Shown here: positions 23,366 through 30,168 of the stretch, in pieces
How positions within the stretch are numbered: the first letter of the stretch is position 1
Layout: each line of letters begins with the position of its first letter
Virus record (IMG/VR): IMGVR_UViG_3300025703_000002
Location: 1-64,000 of that record
From: a virus
Reading direction: 5' to 3' (one strand)
DNA length: 64,000 bases
Notes under the pieces: generated by a model
Database searches by the model: none
Seen by the model: only the letters and a program-made list of their open reading frames with translations
Told to the model about the DNA's origin: nothing
Position numbers and translations under genes: made by a program

Positions 23366-26104
23366 TTACCCAAAATAATGAAGCCTTCGTGACTGTTGTT
23401 TCTCGGGGCCGTACAGGAGCCTCTCGATACTCTGATGGCTCTCGTCTTTACGCTTGGCTAGATCCATTCTGCGGAGATGGATAATCCCGTTTATCATCGC
23501 GTCGGCGAGATCGTCATGAGCCCCACGGGGAAGAGAAGCAAGTTCGTCTTCTACGGGTTGAGCCCAGTCAGTGTCAGGACGCCAGATCAAACCATCGGCA
23601 AAAAGATGTTGGACTGTGTACGCCCTCGCAACCTTGTCCATCCGGCCTGGGTCGTGTAACGCGACTGTCCAGGGTTCTCGGGAGAACAGCCGCCTCATTT
23701 CCTGTTCGACAGATATACCAGAGGCTTTGTTCTCTATGATTAGTTTATCGACCTTGAACTTTCGGCAGTCGGCAGCAAGATGCTCGACGACTCCCCAGTT
23801 CTGTCTTTTCCGCTCCTCGAACTCTTCCTTGGTCTCTCCGTGCATCTTGACGATGTCGGTCCTACCGTGGAGGGTTAACCTCTTGTGCCACGCATGGATT
23901 AACATCAGACGAGGAGTACCGAACTGTTCTGAGTACCTTTGCTCTTGAGAGGTTTCTACCCAGGCCCCGATGATAACTAAGGCTGAGTAGTCGTTCTCTT
24001 TCTTCTCAGTAAAAGCGGTATCGGCAGAGGCTAGAATAAACTCGAAAGGTGGGAACAACCCAGGCTTGACATCGTTGGCAGCCATAGCCTCCCGGTCCCA
24101 GATCTTCCAGTAGTCCCTCTTGATAATGCCGCCACCACGAGGCTCGGGCCGTTGTTGGTACTGACCTGCCCAAAGGTAGGGGCGGGTCTTATACGGGCCT
24201 AGGACGGAATCAGGATACTTCTCCGGCCACGCTAGTTCGCCGTCGTAGGTCCTAGGGTCTTTCCACCCGATACTCGTTTCACACCTTGGTTCCTGGAATT
24301 CCATCGGAACGCAGTTACCGCTTACTGAAACAATACCATTTCGGCGAACTACGAGAGCGGTAGAAGGAACACTAACACAGTATACAGTATCGTCGTAGGC
24401 AACGGACTTTATATTCTCCTTCCGAATCTTTGTATACCACTTCCTCGGAAGACCCTCCATTTTACTCGTATGAATATAAAGGGTATAAATAAACCCCCCT
24501 GGAAGAATGTATCCATTGAAGGGCCTCTCCGGAATCTCCCGTCTTTTTTTACTCGCCGCCCAACCGGATTTGATACAACATTCTTGGATACCGTCTATCA
24601 ACCTCTCTGAACGAGAAGACATTGTCAATCCGTTTCCATTTCGTCCCGCTGCACAACCATCACCTTTGACGAACGTAATGATAAAGAGTTTCAATAGGTC
24701 GGGGGAGAGACTCCGAATTATCGAGGGTACATATTTAGTATGAGAATTCCCTAATGGTTCTAATGCCTCTGCGAGACTCTTACTACCTATTGCAAACTCA
24801 AGACAGCCTCCAGATTTACGGAGGGACTTTCGGAAATCGAATGGAGAATTAATCAGAATTTGTTCGATCTCGTCTGCTAAGACCCCTGGCTTTTGAATGA
24901 TACGGGTACAGCAAGACTTGACACTAGAGCATCCCTCACTCAGATACCATCCCATAAACTCGGCGAGAACTGATGATTTCCATATTTGACCCCCGAACAT
25001 AATTTCTTCGGTGTCTGACCCCTTCCAGTTGACTGCTTGAGGGATATAGAAATCTTTCGGAAGATCTCTTGCAGGGGCAACACGCCAATCTGTTTTTTTA
25101 TTAATCTTCCAATCATTCGGGATTTTATAAAGCATACGGTGGTCTGGGGTGACGAGAAGATCAGATGAGTTTGAAGAGTAATGAATCATTTCGCCAGTAT
25201 ACTTGTACGAAATGTACTTTGTGGGGAATTCCCACTGAGCTTGAAGAGTCTTGGGATTAACCGCTAAAATCTCGGAACAGACGACATTGTCTGGATTTAG
25301 ATCTGAAAACTTTACCCATCCACAGCGAGTTAGAACTTCAGTCTCTTTGTCATAACAAAGATGTTCGTAATTGGGGTATTCCTCGATGATTACCCCAGAG
25401 ACGTCTGACTCGTTGACCCTCTGGCCGAGGACGATAATAGCTCCGTCAGCGAGATCGTTCAGACGGTTCTGCATACTCTCTCGGAACCAGGTTACGGTGT
25501 CTCCCCGGACAAGTTCAGACTCTGCCTCAGATACTTTGTGGAGATCGTCAGCCAGAATTCTGTCGCCGCGCTCACCAGTTCCAACGCCCCCGACACTAGA
25601 AGCAAACTTCCAGCCTCGTGCTGTGTTAGATATTCGTCCAACGCCTTCTTTTGTGACACGAACGAGTCTTCCATACAGCTCCTGGTATTCTTGAGATTGG
25701 ACGAGATAGCAGAATTTCTCGTTGTCGCGCTCTGTAAGGGTTGAAGAGTACGAGAAGGAAACATACCGTAGATCGGGTCTCTCTCGGGGTCCCCATTCCC
25801 ATGCCGGGAAGAAGACGTTAAGCATCATGGATTTCATGAAGCCGGGGGGGACGTTAATTAGGAGTCTCTTAAGGTCTCCGTCTGAGATCGCTTCTAGATG
25901 CTCTGCTATCGCAGCGATACACCAGCCTTCGACAAAAGGAATAACTGGCTCTAGGACGTGCCAGAAGTACCGGATGAACTCAATTAAGCTGTCGCGGTGC
26001 AAGGCCCGCAACGATCTGAGTTCTGTCTCCCTCGTCGCTCGGGCTAATTCGAGCAACTCTCTCCTCGATAAAGGCTTTGAGTTCAATGTCAGATAACCTA
26101 TCAA
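23366..26104 (-). CDS. Large terminase subunit with in-frame intein
   Basis: A 912-residue precursor. After removing the intein (residues 250-597), 564 residues remain, a normal TerL length. The ATPase domain has NVPPGFMKS (Walker A, about 84-92) and RILADDL (Walker B). The nuclease domain has LASADTAFTEKKENDYSA, LIIENKASG and HDDLADAMING, giving the Asp/Glu/Asp metal ligands. It cuts and pumps DNA into the prohead through the portal. The start is uncertain: TTG at 26104 has GGAG only 3 bases away and overlaps TerS by 125 bp. Another in-frame TTG lies downstream after an AGGAGAGAG site. Confidence 0.88.
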   Translation of the reverse strand: MIGYLTLNSKPLSRRELLELARATRETELRSLRALHRDSLIEFIRYFWHVLEPVIPFVEGWCIAAIAEHLEAISDGDLKRLLINVPPGFMKSMMLNVFFPAWEWGPRERPDLRYVSFSYSSTLTERDNEKFCYLVQSQEYQELYGRLVRVTKEGVGRISNTARGWKFASSVGGVGTGERGDRILADDLHKVSEAESELVRGDTVTWFRESMQNRLNDLADGAIIVLGQRVNESDVSGVIIEEYPNYEHLCYDKETEVLTRCGWVKFSDLNPDNVVCSEILAVNPKTLQAQWEFPTKYISYKYTGEMIHYSSNSSDLLVTPDHRMLYKIPNDWKINKKTDWRVAPARDLPKDFYIPQAVNWKGSDTEEIMFGGQIWKSSVLAEFMGWYLSEGCSSVKSCCTRIIQKPGVLADEIEQILINSPFDFRKSLRKSGGCLEFAIGSKSLAEALEPLGNSHTKYVPSIIRSLSPDLLKLFIITFVKGDGCAAGRNGNGLTMSSRSERLIDGIQECCIKSGWAASKKRREIPERPFNGYILPGGFIYTLYIHTSKMEGLPRKWYTKIRKENIKSVAYDDTVYCVSVPSTALVVRRNGIVSVSGNCVPMEFQEPRCETSIGWKDPRTYDGELAWPEKYPDSVLGPYKTRPYLWAGQYQQRPEPRGGGIIKRDYWKIWDREAMAANDVKPGLFPPFEFILASADTAFTEKKENDYSALVIIGAWVETSQEQRYSEQFGTPRLMLIHAWHKRLTLHGRTDIVKMHGETKEEFEERKRQNWGVVEHLAADCRKFKVDKLIIENKASGISVEQEMRRLFSREPWTVALHDPGRMDKVARAYTVQHLFADGLIWRPDTDWAQPVEDELASLPRGAHDDLADAMINGIIHLRRMDLAKRKDESHQSIERLLYGPEKQQSRRLHYFG
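24314..25357 (-). mobile_element. LAGLIDADG intein inside the large terminase gene
   Basis: Residues 250-597 of the terminase frame (348 aa). The N-splicing block begins with Cys (CYDKETEVLTRCGWVKFSDL) and block B is SSDLLVTPDHRML. Two LAGLIDADG-type helices (EFMGWYLSEG and IITFVKGDG) mark a homing endonuclease. Splicing blocks F and G are TVYCVSVPSTALVV and NGIVSVSGN, followed by extein Cys. The penultimate residue is Gly instead of the usual His before the terminal Asn. Insertion is after the extein sequence NYEHL, directly before CVPMEF, in the conserved ATPase core. Codon use is more AT-rich than the flanking terminase. Confidence 0.9.
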
Positions 26105-26549
26105 AATCTCCGGGTCCGCCTACTTCGACTTCCTTACGGTCACGCCAGGAGTCTCTACGACGGTTCTTGAGCCATATAAAGGCAGCGGCAGTGTCAGGTG
26201 GGCAGAACTCTCGGTATTCAACCTTAGTGCCATCGGCGAGGATCTTAACGGTGTCGTAGGAATACCCTATGGCTCGGTGATACAACGCCTGCTCGACACG
26301 CTCGTCTAGAGCCTCCTTACCTGTCTTACAGGCGTCAGAGAACTCAGGATACTGAATACGCCACCTCTCGACCTGACGGGTAGAGACAGAAAAGAAGTCG
26401 GCAAGCTCTACGTCAGTGGCCCCAAGGAGACACAACTTCTCTGCTTGGGGACAGAACTCAGGACGGAACTTAGACGGTGCTCCAGGCCCTCTGTCAGGTG
26501 TGCCGGCAGGGAGCTGCCTCTTCTCTGGGTCTTTAGCGTACTTAGCCAT
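25980..26549 (-). CDS. Small terminase subunit
   Basis: A 189-residue protein. An N-terminal helix-turn-helix (EKLCLLGATDVELADFFSVS then TRQVERWRIQYPEF) gives DNA recognition. It is followed by the helical oligomerisation region and IWLKNRRRDSWRDRKEVEVG, a pattern I know from phage TerS proteins of this type. It recognises the packaging site and recruits TerL, whose gene overlaps its 3-prime end. Order and domain layout are convincing. Confidence 0.8.
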   Translation of the reverse strand: MAKYAKDPEKRQLPAGTPDRGPGAPSKFRPEFCPQAEKLCLLGATDVELADFFSVSTRQVERWRIQYPEFSDACKTGKEALDERVEQALYHRAIGYSYDTVKILADGTKVEYREFCPPDTAAAFIWLKNRRRDSWRDRKEVEVGGPGDFDRLSDIELKAFIEERVARISPSDEGDRTQIVAGLAPRQLN

Positions 26550-26557
26550 GTCTCTCC

Positions 26558-26773
26558 CTACTTTACGATGGACAACTTAGGCTTTGACGAAATGCTGGAG
26601 ATCAAAGCTCGCCCCATCTCACACCCCAGGATATAAAGCGGAGACACAGGGTCTAGGTCGGAGATCCTTAGGATTAGAATTCCTAGAGCATCGGCTCTCT
26701 GGGATACCTCGTCAAAGTAGGGACAAGCAGTAGGAAAGGTGTCTTCAGCGGAGAGGACGAGGTCTTCACTCAA
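26558..26773 (-). CDS. Small hypothetical protein upstream of terminase
   Basis: A 71-residue protein from a TTG start at 26773. The start is supported by an AAAGGAG site seven bases upstream. It contains CPYFDEVSQRADALGILILR and two Cys, but no fold is recognised. It is the first fully packed gene before TerS in the late operon. Confidence 0.5.
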   Translation of the reverse strand: MSEDLVLSAEDTFPTACPYFDEVSQRADALGILILRISDLDPVSPLYILGCEMGRALISSISSKPKLSIVK

Positions 26774-26784
26774 AGAGGTCTCCT

Positions 26785-26934
26785 TTATGAGAGAACTAAA
26801 ATCTTTAGAGTTCCGATGTGTCGAATCCTGGCTGCGAGAACTCTTCCCGACTCTTCTCGAACGACATCTTCATAATAGACATTAGTAGAATCTGGGAGAT
26901 CTTTAAGAACTTTCTTGAGTTCGGAAACAGTCAT
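26785..26934 (-). CDS. 49-residue late-leader protein (TVSELKKVLKDLP)
   Basis: A short ORF read directly from the minus strand: MTVSELKKVLKDLPDSTNVY, continuing with YEDVVREESGRVLAARI and ending KILVLS. Small phage proteins with the opening T-V-S-E-L-x-x-x-L-x-x-L-P-x are common and form a small alpha-beta fold; their function is not known. No strong ribosome site precedes it. It leads directly into the TTG-started gene. Confidence 0.5.
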   Translation of the reverse strand: MTVSELKKVLKDLPDSTNVYYEDVVREESGRVLAARIRHIGTLKILVLS

Positions 26935-27004
26935 CAACGAGTACCGTCTGCTTTGTAGTAGTGGGAGAAACAGAAAGGATTGTCGGTATCACAATTTCTA
27001 TTGT

Positions 27005-27067
27005 TTAGAACAGGTAGGAACATCCACCTAGGCTAAGAACAAAGACAAGGAGTAGGATTCGTCTCAT
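27005..27067 (-). CDS. Tiny lipoprotein-like peptide
   Basis: A 20-residue ORF (MRRILLLVFVLSLGGCSYLF) with a textbook lipobox (L-G-G-C). It is preceded by GGACGTGAT. After cleavage only CSYLF would remain, so it could be a signal-like leader peptide or a toxin-like or membrane-acting peptide. It sits in the late leader next to a structured RNA element. It is too short to be sure it is a real gene. Confidence 0.35.
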   Translation of the reverse strand: MRRILLLVFVLSLGGCSYLF

Positions 27068-27138
27068 ATCACGTCCCTAAGTAAAGAACTCCGGGCCGGA
27101 ACCTGGGCTACTCGGCGTACCTTACAGTGTGGAAAGAA

Positions 27139-27239
27139 TTGGGGAGGGCGCTACCTTCCAGAACGTAGCACCTAGGCGTCAGGTCTTACTGGTCTATCCC
27201 TGACAGAACGGACACTATTACTAGGCCGCGGCTCCCCAA
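27139..27239 (-). ncRNA. Structured late-leader RNA element A (four-helix)
   Basis: A roughly 100-nt element closed by an 8-bp perfect stem (27139-27146 with 27232-27239). Inside are a CCTAG/CTAGG helix (27171-27175 with 27221-27225) enclosing a 6-bp GTCAGG stem (27178-27183 with 27199-27204), and a separate GCTAC hairpin (27150-27154 with 27165-27169). One flanking pair is a G-U wobble only on the minus strand, which supports transcription as part of the late leader. No ORF covers it. Confidence 0.5.
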
Positions 27240-27240
27240 A

Positions 27241-27336
27241 CTAATTAATACTGGCTGCTATGATCTTAGCAAGGATATAAAATACTGCTCCAGAGACAAT
27301 TGCTCCGAAGAGAACTCCTTCAAAGAAATGGATCAT
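27241..27336 (-). CDS. Tiny single-pass membrane peptide
   Basis: A 31-residue ORF (MIHFFEGVLFGAIVSGAVFY, then ILAKIIAASIN) forming one hydrophobic helix. It lies between leader elements A and B. No strong ribosome site is visible (AAGAGAAGCC upstream). It could be a small membrane effector or merely a leader ORF. Confidence 0.4.
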   Translation of the reverse strand: MIHFFEGVLFGAIVSGAVFYILAKIIAASIN

Positions 27337-27363
27337 GGCTTCTCTTGGGTCTTAGAGAATGTG

Positions 27364-27479
27364 GTGGGCCTGTCACTGAGTCGTCCGGATATGGTGTGGT
27401 TAGGCCCATAATCCGGGGAGAGTATTGCTCCCTAGGGATATAACCGAACCCCCTTAGAACGATCTAGTGACAGGCCCAC
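27364..27479 (-). ncRNA. Structured late-leader RNA element B (14-bp closing stem)
   Basis: A 116-nt element closed by a perfect 14-bp inverted repeat (27364-27377 with 27466-27479). It holds a second 10-bp helix with one bulge (27385-27394 with 27406-27416) and a TCCCTAGGGA palindrome. A further 7-bp hairpin abuts it (27478-27484 with 27491-27497). It is transcribed about 95 nt downstream of the late start site and holds no ORF. Possible roles are antitermination, leader stability or a packaging-related RNA. Confidence 0.55.
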
Positions 27480-27551
27480 ATCTCGTAAAGGAGATGTTAG
27501 TCCATTGTTGCCACAAGAATCCCTAAGTGGGGTATGAAGGTTATCTTCCGA

Positions 27552-27573
27552 AGAGTTACAATCAATTAACTCT
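27552..27573 (-). promoter_or_regulatory. 5-prime hairpin at the late transcript start
   Basis: A perfect 7-bp stem (27552-27558 with 27567-27573, loop of 8) begins at or next to the predicted late transcription start. The early transcripts also start with small hairpins, so this probably protects the mRNA 5-prime end. Confidence 0.5.
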
Positions 27574-27580
27574 ATAGATA

Positions 27581-27609
27581 ATTATATCATATTTTGGAGA
27601 CAAAGTCAA
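27581..27609 (-). promoter_or_regulatory. Late promoter, sigma70-type with extended -10
   Basis: On the minus strand, TTGACT (27604-27609), a 17-bp spacer and a consensus TATAAT (27581-27586) preceded by TGA, giving an extended -10. It faces the whole leftward late operon and is by far the best promoter match in the window. The very AT-rich upstream region (27613-27750) may act as an UP element. Confidence 0.8.
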
Positions 27610-27980
27610 CCCCTAAATCGACGAAATCGTAAGAAAAGTACAAAATAATACAAAAAAGATATAAATTTTATATCGGAGGATATATTTCTGGTGTGTTTCT
27701 ACGGAAAGGTCGAATATTTTCCCAAAGTATATAAAAATTTTTACACAGAGCTGAATTGGAGTACCCGGCCCTAATAGAGGGGGGTACGGGGGGTCATCCC
27801 AAATCCCCTCCTGTGACATTCTTGCCACTAGAGAACATTCAGGGAACAATGCCCTAGCTTCCGGTCAGGACGAAGAGAAGACGAGTAGAACATAAAGAGA
27901 ACATGAGGCGAACCACAGTGACTCTTCAATGCTTTGACCTACACGACGACGCTAAGACCTAGCCCTAGTCATGTGCTAGA
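27610..27980. other. AT-rich divergent control region with operator-like palindrome
   Basis: About 370 bp without a supported gene separates the late and early units. It has a perfect 17-bp palindrome (27658-27674, gatataaa-t-tttatatc) 49 bp upstream of the late -35. It also has A/T runs to about 27750 and a GTACCC/GGGTAC hairpin (27761-27766 with 27782-27787). It is a plausible site for a repressor or activator of late transcription and could also hold a replication origin. No direct iterons are seen. Confidence 0.4.
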
Positions 27981-27984
27981 CGCT

Positions 27985-28178
27985 GGCACGAGGAATTACC
28001 GTCGTGTCCTGGCAAGTACCCTATAGAGCTTGCCGCGTCCTATGGCTCCCCTGATGACCTGTGACAGTCCGGTTGAGTCTTAGTGAAGCCCTCAACCTTA
28101 GGAGTATCTTGTTGTCCCGCCTAGTGAACCCTAGGCTCGGCTCCGGTCAAACCGGACGGATTGCATCCCCGGGACAAC
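27985..28178 (+). ncRNA. Candidate structured RNA 1 (five hairpins in 194 nt)
   Basis: Successive stems: 27985-27991/28002-28008 (7 bp), 28011-28016/28029-28034 (6 bp), 28071-28077/28091-28097 (7 bp), and a 9-bp helix 28111-28119/28170-28178. The last helix encloses two hairpins, 28120-28124/28131-28135 and 28142-28147/28151-28156. The first stem contains a G-U wobble only if the plus strand is transcribed. No ORF is present. The density of clean stems is far above what random sequence gives. No known RNA family is recognised. Confidence 0.5.
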
Positions 28179-28291
28179 GCTATGACAGTCTCACACCTTC
28201 CCCCTTGTGTCAACACCGAATGTCCTTTTAAGATACGACATAATGGAATACCTGGTATGTAATAAGATCATAGCTATCCGAAAGATTCCGC

Positions 28292-28346
28292 TTGACATTC
28301 CCTAGGAGCCTGCTATTCTCCTGATATTGCTTCACCTTGGAGCAAT
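28292..28346 (+). promoter_or_regulatory. Early promoter P1 with leader hairpin
   Basis: TTGACA (28292-28297), a 16-bp spacer and TATTCT (28314-28319) preceded by TGC, an extended -10. A 6-bp hairpin follows at once (28326-28331/28341-28346) with CACCTT in its loop, then a CCGG/CCGG stem. A small palindrome ATACC-T-GGTAT (28248-28258) lies upstream and could be an operator. It drives the first early genes. Confidence 0.7.
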
Positions 28347-28397
28347 CCGGTTATTCCGGCTCTTCCGGTCTTAGCCCGAATTGTGCAGGAGGCCCTA

Positions 28398-28535
28398 ATG
28401 AACTACCGAGGCTTTATCATCCGATGTGATGCTCAAATGCCGGGCACCTTCTTACTCACGTATAAGGGCCGCCCTTGCGGACGCCAATGGTCCCTACAGG
28501 CCGCCAAAGGGCTCGTCGATCACATGCTCAGCTAG
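28398..28535 (+). CDS. First early gene, 45-residue hypothetical protein
   Basis: ATG at 28398 follows a strong CAGGAGG site. The 45-residue product (MNYRGFIIRCDAQMPGTFLL...) is basic with two Cys and is not a known family. As the first gene after promoter P1 it may act in host takeover. Confidence 0.55.
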   Translation: MNYRGFIIRCDAQMPGTFLLTYKGRPCGRQWSLQAAKGLVDHMLS

Positions 28536-28547
28536 TAGGGGATTGAA

Positions 28548-28859
28548 GTGGCACAAAGAATCACGAAAGCCTACCTCGAGGCTCAACTGGGAATCCTCTC
28601 GAAGCTCCTAGGCTGGGACTGCACGTCCGATATATGGACAGACGGTAAAGCCTGTGTCGGTCGGGTGTTTATAGAGTCCGGATCGAGGATCAACGGTCGA
28701 TGGTGGCACATTACTATGATAAACAACGATACCGGAGGAGAGGCTAGGATCGCCTCCGAAGAAACTGCGAGGCACATGTCAATCCTTATCGACGGCATGA
28801 TTAAAAGTGCCGCTGAAATGAACGCGAACATAAAAGGGGAATCACATGCGGGAGTCTGA
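28548..28859 (+). CDS. Early hypothetical protein, 103 aa
   Basis: GTG start (28548) after GGGGATTGA. The protein is alpha/beta with AYLEAQLGILSKLLGWDCTS and a central strand region RWWHITMINNDTGGEARI that ends in a helix. Small early phage proteins of this form are known, but their role is not. It overlaps the next small membrane gene by 14 bp. Confidence 0.5.
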   Translation: MAQRITKAYLEAQLGILSKLLGWDCTSDIWTDGKACVGRVFIESGSRINGRWWHITMINNDTGGEARIASEETARHMSILIDGMIKSAAEMNANIKGESHAGV

Positions 28860-28986
28860 GAATCCTTTCCACGGGCCGAAACTAACCATGGCTGATTATG
28901 CCGGCGATCTTGTCGCTGTAGGTGTCGTCTTTGTTACGATCGCAGTCCTGGCCTTTGTCGCCCCGCACTATATGTTTTGGAGATAG
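28846..28986 (+). CDS. Small early membrane protein, 46 aa
   Basis: ATG 28846 after AAAAGGGGAATCAC. The N-terminal 20 residues are polar, followed by one transmembrane helix (LVAVGVVFVTIAVLAFVA) and PHYMFWR. No family is recognised. Several such single-helix early peptides occur in this genome. Confidence 0.55.
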   Translation: MRESENPFHGPKLTMADYAGDLVAVGVVFVTIAVLAFVAPHYMFWR

Positions 28987-28996
28987 GAGGATCAAA

Positions 28997-29113
28997 GTGA
29001 TAACGGTCTATTTTAACCACGACATGCATATTGACTGCCCTACGGTCGTCGTGGCCCGTATCGTATGGGACTTGTTAGTCCAAAAATTTGAAATGCAATC
29101 CGAGAGGCCATAA
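28997..29113 (+). CDS. Small early protein, 38 aa
   Basis: A longer frame exists from 28922, but the AGGAGG site just before GTG 28997 fixes the start. The product (ITVYFNHDMHIDCPTVVVAR...) is short, acidic and basic in patches, with no recognised domain. Confidence 0.45.
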   Translation: MITVYFNHDMHIDCPTVVVARIVWDLLVQKFEMQSERP

Positions 29114-29203
29114 CGCTTTCGCTTTGCCGATTCGAAAGGACCGGCTTTGCCAAGGTGTTAGGCCATACTTTCGTGGTCGCTTGACCTTGCTTAGGAGGAT
29201 AAA

Positions 29204-29260
29204 ATGCTACACTGTAGCCTAGCCGGATGGTTTATTTTCTATCTCCTATTTATGAGGTAG
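29204..29260 (+). CDS. 18-residue hydrophobic leader peptide
   Basis: ATG 29204 has an excellent TTAGGAGGATAAA site. The peptide (MLHCSLAGWFIFYLLFMR) is hydrophobic and its stop lies 2 bp before the next start. It may simply couple translation of the next gene or insert in the membrane. Confidence 0.4.
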   Translation: MLHCSLAGWFIFYLLFMR

Positions 29261-29262
29261 AG

Positions 29263-29484
29263 ATGGATCACTGCGAAGACCTCAGGGGATTCTGCCGCGC
29301 GATGGTAGAAGCCGGATATATGCCTTTAGACGAGTACCTACGGCGATATGGTGAAGACGTTCTGTCGCCTGCGCCTCTCACATTTGAGCGCCGTCACGGC
29401 ATTAAGAGGCGCCTCGTCCAACTCCGTCTAGTTCCTCGGTTCGTCCCGCCTAAACATACGATAGGTGGCACCTATGACATTTAA
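29263..29484 (+). CDS. Early hypothetical protein, 73 aa
   Basis: I choose ATG 29263, five bases after GAGG, rather than an upstream ATG at 29227 in the same frame. The product (MDHCEDLRGFCRAMVEAGYM...) is helical then basic (FERRHGIKRRLVQLRLVPRF). Function unknown. Confidence 0.45.
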   Translation: MDHCEDLRGFCRAMVEAGYMPLDEYLRRYGEDVLSPAPLTFERRHGIKRRLVQLRLVPRFVPPKHTIGGTYDI

Positions 29485-29941
29485 CCTTCGTCGAGATCGC
29501 CGACTCCGCCAAGACTCCATCCCCGTCAGAGAGCTTGATAGGGTTGACGCCCTCGACCGCGAATCTTCGGTCCCGATGGCGTCTTGCTCTAACTGGCTAG
29601 TCAAAGGCTTCAAAGGAGGCGAGCGAGGAGGGACTAAGGGCTCGGGTAAAAAGGTCGGCGACGGGGTCGAAGCTAGGAACGCCTCTAGGAGTGGCTACCG
29701 TGACCGTGAGGAGCAATTCGCGGTCCTTAAGGCCAATGTCCTAGACCTTCGGCGGAAGCTCGCCAGAGATCCCCAGAACGCCGTTTTGATCCAGTTAAAC
29801 AAGCGGCAGACGGCTACGCTCCAATGGCTTGCCGAATTGATCGCCTCGAAAGACAATCTCATACGGGCCACGGTATCCCGCGACAAAACGGAAACACGTT
29901 CCGACCAGTTACAGCCTATCAAACGCCTCGAAAGGATTTAA
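29474..29941 (+). CDS. Basic early protein, 155 aa
   Basis: Start ATG 29474 (a GTG at 29465 is also possible). The N-terminal half is rich in Arg, Gly and Lys and probably disordered (KGFKGGERGGTKGSGKK). The C-terminal half is an amphipathic helix pair (EEQFAVLKANVLDLRRKLAR, LQWLAELIASKDNL). A nucleic-acid-binding protein is plausible. No family is recognised. Confidence 0.45.
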   Translation: MTFNLRRDRRLRQDSIPVRELDRVDALDRESSVPMASCSNWLVKGFKGGERGGTKGSGKKVGDGVEARNASRSGYRDREEQFAVLKANVLDLRRKLARDPQNAVLIQLNKRQTATLQWLAELIASKDNLIRATVSRDKTETRSDQLQPIKRLERI

Positions 29942-29942
29942 G

Positions 29943-30152
29943 ATGGCAGACCTTAAATATCCACCTTGCGCTTGCACGTTTGTTTCGATCGGCAAGCCTC
30001 TAAAGACAAATGGGTGTAAAATCCACGGCGATCTCCCCTTTCTTTGTTCGGAGTGTTCCTGTTCCGAGTATCGGCCTTCGAGGGCACCATTCGACCGCTC
30101 GCCCTGGCCTTTGTGTTCATGCGGCCATACCGCCCAGGATCACACGGCATAA
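29943..30152 (+). CDS. Cys-rich small protein, probable double zinc site
   Basis: A 69-residue protein with nine Cys: CAC near residue 9, C at 25, the C-S-E-C-S-C group and C-S-C-G-H at the end, plus His residues. The GHTAQDH end resembles small zinc-binding treble-clef or ribbon proteins. It may bind zinc and contact host proteins. Confidence 0.5.
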   Translation: MADLKYPPCACTFVSIGKPLKTNGCKIHGDLPFLCSECSCSEYRPSRAPFDRSPWPLCSCGHTAQDHTA

Positions 30153-30168
30153 CCAAACCTTTTAGACC

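Noticed and set aside
27613-27849. 78-residue minus-strand ORF in the control region
   Set aside because: Low-complexity AT-rich translation, no ribosome site, and its end runs into the late promoter; it is better explained as regulatory DNA.
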